Source: a virus
Strand: one strand, 5' to 3'
Virus record (IMG/VR): IMGVR_UViG_3300047453_000046
Span: 1-41,378 of that record
DNA: 41,378 bases
Shown one piece after another: positions 38,326-41,378 of the stretch. Numbering within the stretch: the first letter of the stretch is position 1; every line of letters begins with the position of its first letter. The translations under genes were made by a program, and so were the position numbers. The notes under the pieces are model-generated. The model ran no database searches. It was not told where the DNA came from and worked only from the letters and a program-made list of their open reading frames with translations.

Positions 38326-39126
38326 TTATCTAGCCAAAACAGTAACTATGTTACCCACATTAGATTCAAATTTAATTTTGACAAATGGATGATAGCCGTC
38401 GATTGTGTAACCTATAGTTCCAGATTCACTAGCACCCGTTTCTGCATTACCATATGTATGTGATTCAATATCATAAAAGTTTGAATCGACTAAAGTTGAT
38501 CCTTGTATAGTGATATTGCCTACGTAGTTTGCATAGTCAATTGATGTAGTTAAGATAGGTGACATTTGTGTATTAATAATACTTGAATAATAAGTCACCG
38601 AGTCTGAATTTGCGTTTGCATTTGCATTAGGAAAAGGTTGATCGTTTGGAATCGTTACATTCTGCGACGGTACAAACGAAGGTAGTATTGAGTCAACAAT
38701 ATTTAAATCGCCTCTAGCACCTGCTTTAGAATCTACAAAGACAGGTAAGTTAAGATTACCACTTGGCCATTCTAATGAGTAATAACATTTTTGTGATTCG
38801 ATATCTTCAATCTCGGCCGCTGTAGTGTTTAATTGAAATATACCATTGATATCAAGTACAGGGGTCAATGCTTTTCTGAAAAGGATTTCGGTACCATCTG
38901 AGTTGATGGCCCTAAATGATATTTGTTGACCTTCAGTTGCAATATATGACAAATCAACAGGCTTTTGTTCCTGATTCAGAAACTGAAACTGTAATTGATT
39001 GTCAACGCCTTTGTTTAACGTTAATGGTTTTGAATAGACTGGCATATATTTCCTCGGGCTTGTGCCTGACAGAACCACAACGATTTGTCTGACTGTATAA
39101 GTATATACTGATGTAGTGTAAGACAC
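38326..39126 (-). CDS. Virion-like protein, probable tail or baseplate accessory
   Basis: 266 residues from a GTG at 39126. A strong alternative is ATG 39045 (protein of 239 residues, MPVYSKPLTLNKG), with GAGGAAA just upstream. I kept the longer form because a late box and AGGAG precede the GTG, and the first 27 residues (ending VRQIVVVLSGTSPRKY) look conserved rather than random. The body is beta-rich, with PLTLNKGVDNQLQFQFLNQE resembling the N-terminal domain of BppU-type baseplate proteins, an Asn/Ala linker (PNANANANS), and a C-terminal beta unit. Marine T4-like relatives are thought to be virion proteins. Confidence 0.65.
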   Translation of the reverse strand: MSYTTSVYTYTVRQIVVVLSGTSPRKYMPVYSKPLTLNKGVDNQLQFQFLNQEQKPVDLSYIATEGQQISFRAINSDGTEILFRKALTPVLDINGIFQLNTTAAEIEDIESQKCYYSLEWPSGNLNLPVFVDSKAGARGDLNIVDSILPSFVPSQNVTIPNDQPFPNANANANSDSVTYYSSIINTQMSPILTTSIDYANYVGNITIQGSTLVDSNFYDIESHTYGNAETGASESGTIGYTIDGYHPFVKIKFESNVGNIVTVLAR

Positions 39127-39139
39127 AAATTTTAATCTC

Positions 39140-39147
39140 CTATAGAA
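39140..39147 (-). promoter_or_regulatory. Late promoter box GATAAATA for the virion-like gene
   Basis: GATAAATA, 13 bases upstream of the GTG at 39126 and 94 bases upstream of ATG 39045. TAGGAG lies between the box and the GTG. Confidence 0.65.
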
Positions 39148-39200
39148 TATATTTATCTTTACGTGTCTTTACCAAGAAATTTGACCATTTTTTTCAACGT

Positions 39201-39208
39201 ACTAAATA
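39201..39208 (+). promoter_or_regulatory. Late-type box ACTAAATA, very short leader, for the 130-residue gene
   Basis: ACTAAATA on the plus strand with ten bases before ATG 39219. The leader would be about four or five bases, with no ribosome site. Confidence 0.5.
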
Positions 39209-39218
39209 CTTTACAGAC

Positions 39219-39611
39219 ATGACAGATTCAAAAAAACCAATCGACTTTTTCGTAAAACTGACAGAAACTCACCCGTTTATTTCGGTGTTGCAATATGCCG
39301 GGGCAGACTTTGTTGGTATCGTTCAGAACCGTGATGATCTTGTTACAACTATATATGATTACGGTGCGATAGTTGATGCAGAAAAACGAATGAAGTTTTT
39401 AGAGTTAGGAGATGTTTGGTGGTGGGAATCGAATCGTCAAATACCTATTCATTTATTTCTTAAGCAAGAGTGGGCTATGTTTAAGCCTTTCTTAAGAACA
39501 TTTAATAACAAATCATTGACATTGTTACATGGACCTATTGTATCAATGACTGACTTTCAAAAGAAAAGAGTTAAAAGAAAATCGATTACGTTGGTGAAGA
39601 GACCTTACTAA
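39219..39611 (+). CDS. Conserved marine T4-like phage protein, function unknown
   Basis: A 130-residue protein on the plus strand among minus-strand genes. Distinctive pieces are KPIDFFVKLTETHPFISVLQ, GADFVGIVQNRDDLVTTIYDYG, LGDVWWWESNRQIPIHLFLK and a basic C-terminus (KKRVKRKSITLVKRPY). I recall this pattern widely in marine T4-like phages without a role. Its last 26 bases overlap the end of peptide deformylase on the other strand, so the two transcripts are antisense at their ends. It has a near-leaderless late-type box. Confidence 0.7.
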   Translation: MTDSKKPIDFFVKLTETHPFISVLQYAGADFVGIVQNRDDLVTTIYDYGAIVDAEKRMKFLELGDVWWWESNRQIPIHLFLKQEWAMFKPFLRTFNNKSLTLLHGPIVSMTDFQKKRVKRKSITLVKRPY

Positions 39612-40143
39612 GTCTTTTAGCCATCTTAGCCTTTTGACGTTTCTTCTTTGCTCTACGTTTCTTAGCCAATTCTAAACTCATCTTACTTTGTACACGTTCT
39701 TCAAACGTTACACCTAATAAATGATCAAACTCATGCAAGAATACACGTGCTTGTATGCCATCCATATGTTTTCCTTTGACAACTTCTCCGTCGATCTGCT
39801 GATATGATACTACACATTCAGTGTGTCTTCGTACATGCAACCAAAGATCAGGATAACTAAGACAACCTTCTAAAAATAATTCTTGCTCTCCTTTAAGTTC
39901 ATCGACTTGAGGATTAATAAAAGCCATTAGTTTTTCATCAGTGCCCATGATGAATATATTTTTCATCACTCCTAACTGAGGCGCCGCTAAACCGATGCCT
40001 AAATGATTAGGATTAAACATAACTTTTGTCATTGCTTTAATTAGTTCAGTTGGATCACCGTCAAGTTTAAAGTCCCATGGTTCACAAGGTTCCTTAAGTC
40101 TAGGATCGTTTTCTGCAATTAATGTTAAGTTAAGTTCTTCCAT
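39586..40143 (-). CDS. def: Peptide deformylase
   Basis: A 185-residue protein. All three metal and active-site motifs are intact: GIGLAAPQ (49-56), EGCLS (92-96, metal ligand C94), and HEFDH (137-141). It removes the formyl group from the initiator Met of new proteins. Phage copies are common auxiliary genes in marine phages. Unlike many phage versions, this one has the normal N-terminal helix and also a Lys/Arg-rich C-terminal tail (about 161-180) that could bind the ribosome; that is inference. The ATG overlaps the stop of the 91-residue gene (TAATG). Confidence 0.95.
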   Translation of the reverse strand: MEELNLTLIAENDPRLKEPCEPWDFKLDGDPTELIKAMTKVMFNPNHLGIGLAAPQLGVMKNIFIMGTDEKLMAFINPQVDELKGEQELFLEGCLSYPDLWLHVRRHTECVVSYQQIDGEVVKGKHMDGIQARVFLHEFDHLLGVTFEERVQSKMSLELAKKRRAKKKRQKAKMAKRLSKVSSPT

Positions 40144-40418
40144 TATCTGTTGTGTCTTCCAAATTCATCAAGTAAGTCTTGACCACTAAGTCGTGTTCCA
40201 ATTATTTCTTTTTTGCCTGACACCATGTACTCTCTTTCGATAGTACCGTCATTATATTCAACGTCTATCACACGTAAATCATCACCAGTTCTGTCTGGAT
40301 TGTTGTCGTACCACATTGTAGTAAACGAATGTGCATGTACTGCTTTAACGCCCTTTGACCACTCTTCGGCTTTCATCATTTGTCTTTGTCTCTCAACGAC
40401 TGCATCATATTGACTCAT
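40143..40418 (-). CDS. 91-residue protein, function unknown
   Basis: A small, charged protein (MSQYDAVVERQRQMMKAEEW; HAHSFTTMWYDNNPDRTGDD; VDVEYNDGTIEREYMVSGKK). The middle looks like a short beta sheet. No motif is recognised. Its start overlaps the mini-DnaE gene by 14 bases, with AGAGGA upstream, and its stop overlaps the deformylase start, so all four right-end genes form one operon. Confidence 0.65.
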   Translation of the reverse strand: MSQYDAVVERQRQMMKAEEWSKGVKAVHAHSFTTMWYDNNPDRTGDDLRVIDVEYNDGTIEREYMVSGKKEIIGTRLSGQDLLDEFGRHNR

Positions 40419-40986
40419 CTTGTTCCTCTAATAAATTCATATGCACTACAACTAGTTGTGCATATGCCACTGCATGTGATTTTTTAAATGTGTATCCTGT
40501 ATTGTTGTCAATCCACACAGTTTTACTTATCTCTTTCCATGTCTGCCCAATAAGATTTCTCTTTGCTGGACGAATTACTGCCAAGAACATTGCTAGTCTT
40601 GGAATGCTATTAATAGGTTCTGGCATCTGTTGCATAACATCATATTGCTTGTTTAAATGCAACAACACTGATACAAAATTTCTTTCTTTTAAACGTTCCC
40701 AGTTAGGTTCAGCCATTAGACTTATCAAATGCATTTCATCTTGTACTGCTTTATAGATGTTTACGTTTAATAAATCTAATTTAAAGTACCCTCGTTCATC
40801 TGCTTCTTTGTAATCTAAGTTGCACATGTCGTTTACAGGATCATAGGGTACATCTGTAATGTACACCCCAGTAGGATGTTTCTTCATTGGTTGTTGTTCA
40901 CGCATTGCCGCAGGAACATGTTTAATTAGTTTAAGTAATTTACTTCTGTCTCCGAAGTCTATGTCAATATCTGACTGTATACTCAT
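40405..40986 (-). CDS. Miniature DnaE-like protein (DNA polymerase III alpha palm motifs)
   Basis: A 193-residue protein; cellular DnaE is over 1000. The landmarks of bacterial C-family polymerases occur in order: DIDIDFGDR (6-14; D8 and D10 match the D-x-D-F pair of the active site), KHPTGVYIT (36-44; cf. KHAGGVVIA), GYFKLDLLN (66-74; D71 matches the third catalytic Asp in KFDFLGL), RLAMFLAVIRP (130-140; cf. LVALFRPGP), and GYTFKKSHAVAYAQL (164-178; cf. GYGFNKSHSAAYAL). The thumb, most of the fingers, and the PHP and tail domains are missing. Whether it polymerises, binds DNA or is regulatory is unknown. Its ATG overlaps the stop of the exonuclease gene (ATGA). Confidence 0.7.
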   Translation of the reverse strand: MSIQSDIDIDFGDRSKLLKLIKHVPAAMREQQPMKKHPTGVYITDVPYDPVNDMCNLDYKEADERGYFKLDLLNVNIYKAVQDEMHLISLMAEPNWERLKERNFVSVLLHLNKQYDVMQQMPEPINSIPRLAMFLAVIRPAKRNLIGQTWKEISKTVWIDNNTGYTFKKSHAVAYAQLVVVHMNLLEEQDESI

Positions 40987-41378
40987 TTAAGTCCTGCTTG
41001 TTTAAGTTTCTGATATGCACGTTGTACAACTATTGCTTGATGCTCTGCATCTTCTACGGCTTTGTGAGATGTTACTGCTTGACCATCTTTAAGAGACACA
41101 TTACAAAGATCATAAATTGTACGTGTATCTCTAATAGTATAGAAAGGCCAGGGTATCGGACTCTCTAATTGCCTAAAGGCGTTTTCAGCCACAACAATAT
41201 CAAAACCAGCACCATTACTCCAAACTGCTCTGCGGTTCCAACAGAATTTATATAGTTTATCCATAGCATCTTTGAACGAGATTCTATCGTTGTCGCCCAT
41301 TGCTTCATTGATTGCATCTTCACTTTGTTCTCCCCACCACCTTAGTGTATCTGGATTTATGTGTCTGTTAAATTGTTC
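40983..41378 (-). CDS. dexA: DEDD-type 3'-5' exonuclease, DexA/Rv2179c-like, N-terminus beyond the window
   Basis: The open frame continues through the right edge (131 residues visible), so an ATG at 41300 is internal, not the start. Visible pieces: HINPDTLRWWGEQSEDA, as in DexA-like proteins (T4 DexA has WWKNQSPEA); VWSNGAGFDIVVAENAF with the exonuclease Asp; IRDTRTIYDL; and AVEDAEHQAIVVQRAY with the last Asp (ExoIII-type motif). The first catalytic D-x-E lies outside the window. It is expected to degrade single-stranded DNA or RNA from the 3' end. It directly precedes the mini-DnaE gene with a four-base overlap. The name dexA is by resemblance. Confidence 0.75.
   Translation of the reverse strand, partial: EQFNRHINPDTLRWWGEQSEDAINEAMGDNDRISFKDAMDKLYKFCWNRRAVWSNGAGFDIVVAENAFRQLESPIPWPFYTIRDTRTIYDLCNVSLKDGQAVTSHKAVEDAEHQAIVVQRAYQKLKQAGLK

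Noticed and set aside
41298-41300. ATG 41300 as the start of the exonuclease gene
   Set aside because: The frame stays open to the window edge and encodes the conserved WW..QS block upstream of that ATG, so the true start is outside.

Overview
This window is a piece of a T4-like (tailed, contractile, myovirus-type) bacteriophage genome, AT-rich and gene-dense, with gene content typical of marine T4-like phages such as those of cyanobacteria or SAR11-type bacteria. I recognise neck proteins gp13 and gp14, the tail completion protein gp15, the tail sheath gp18, the tail tube gp19, a tube-like baseplate protein (gp54/gp48 type), the head completion protein gp4, a probable small terminase gp16, the helicase gp41, the primase gp61 and the dNMP kinase gp1. 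No photosynthesis gene, tRNA, IS element, integrase or CRISPR array is visible, so the host cannot be named from this sequence. The largest gene-free stretch is about 130 bases.

Layout, left to right. 1-9.8 kb (minus strand): a truncated tail fibre with an 18-residue tandem repeat; a 1260-residue low-complexity protein; a conserved unknown; gp16; gp4; a conserved unknown; the tube-like baseplate protein; and gp19. 9.9-13.5 kb: a very long gp18. 13.6-19.4 kb: a small HNH-like zinc protein (plus strand), then on the minus strand gp1, an SGNH-type protein, a glycosyltransferase-like protein, gp13, a second SGNH-type protein and a 380-residue conserved unknown. 19.5-23.3 kb (plus strand): gp14, gp15 and a NUDIX hydrolase. 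23.4-33.4 kb (minus strand): a class II aldolase/adducin-like protein, a coiled-coil membrane protein, small virion-like proteins, a second long tail fibre, a PD-(D/E)XK exonuclease, a third SGNH-like protein, an IscA-type iron-sulfur carrier and several unknowns. 33.5-38.3 kb: a candidate nucleotidyltransferase/ligase-like protein, unknowns, gp41 and gp61. 38.3-41.4 kb: a virion-like protein, peptide deformylase, unknowns, a miniature DnaE-like polymerase palm protein and, overlapping it, a DexA/Rv2179c-like 3'-5' exonuclease cut by the window edge.

Regulation can be read unusually well. Many genes carry a T4-late-type box (GATAAATA, ACTAAATA or TATAAATA). One group has the box 20-60 bases upstream of the start, with a normal leader. 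In a second group the box is followed by exactly five bases and then ATG, so the transcript should begin on or next to the start codon (leaderless). This second arrangement is seen for gp14, gp16, the NUDIX gene, the HNH-like gene, the IscA gene, one unknown and two micro-ORFs in the leaders of virion genes. Three sigma70-type promoters, all with 17-base spacers, precede gp1, gp61 and the 380-residue unknown. UUCG-loop hairpins separate gp18, gp19 and the next gene.

The observations most worth following up are the mini-DnaE plus exonuclease pair at the right edge, the leaderless late promoter class with its leader micro-ORFs, and the KxDG/EGxV protein at 33.5-34.6 kb.
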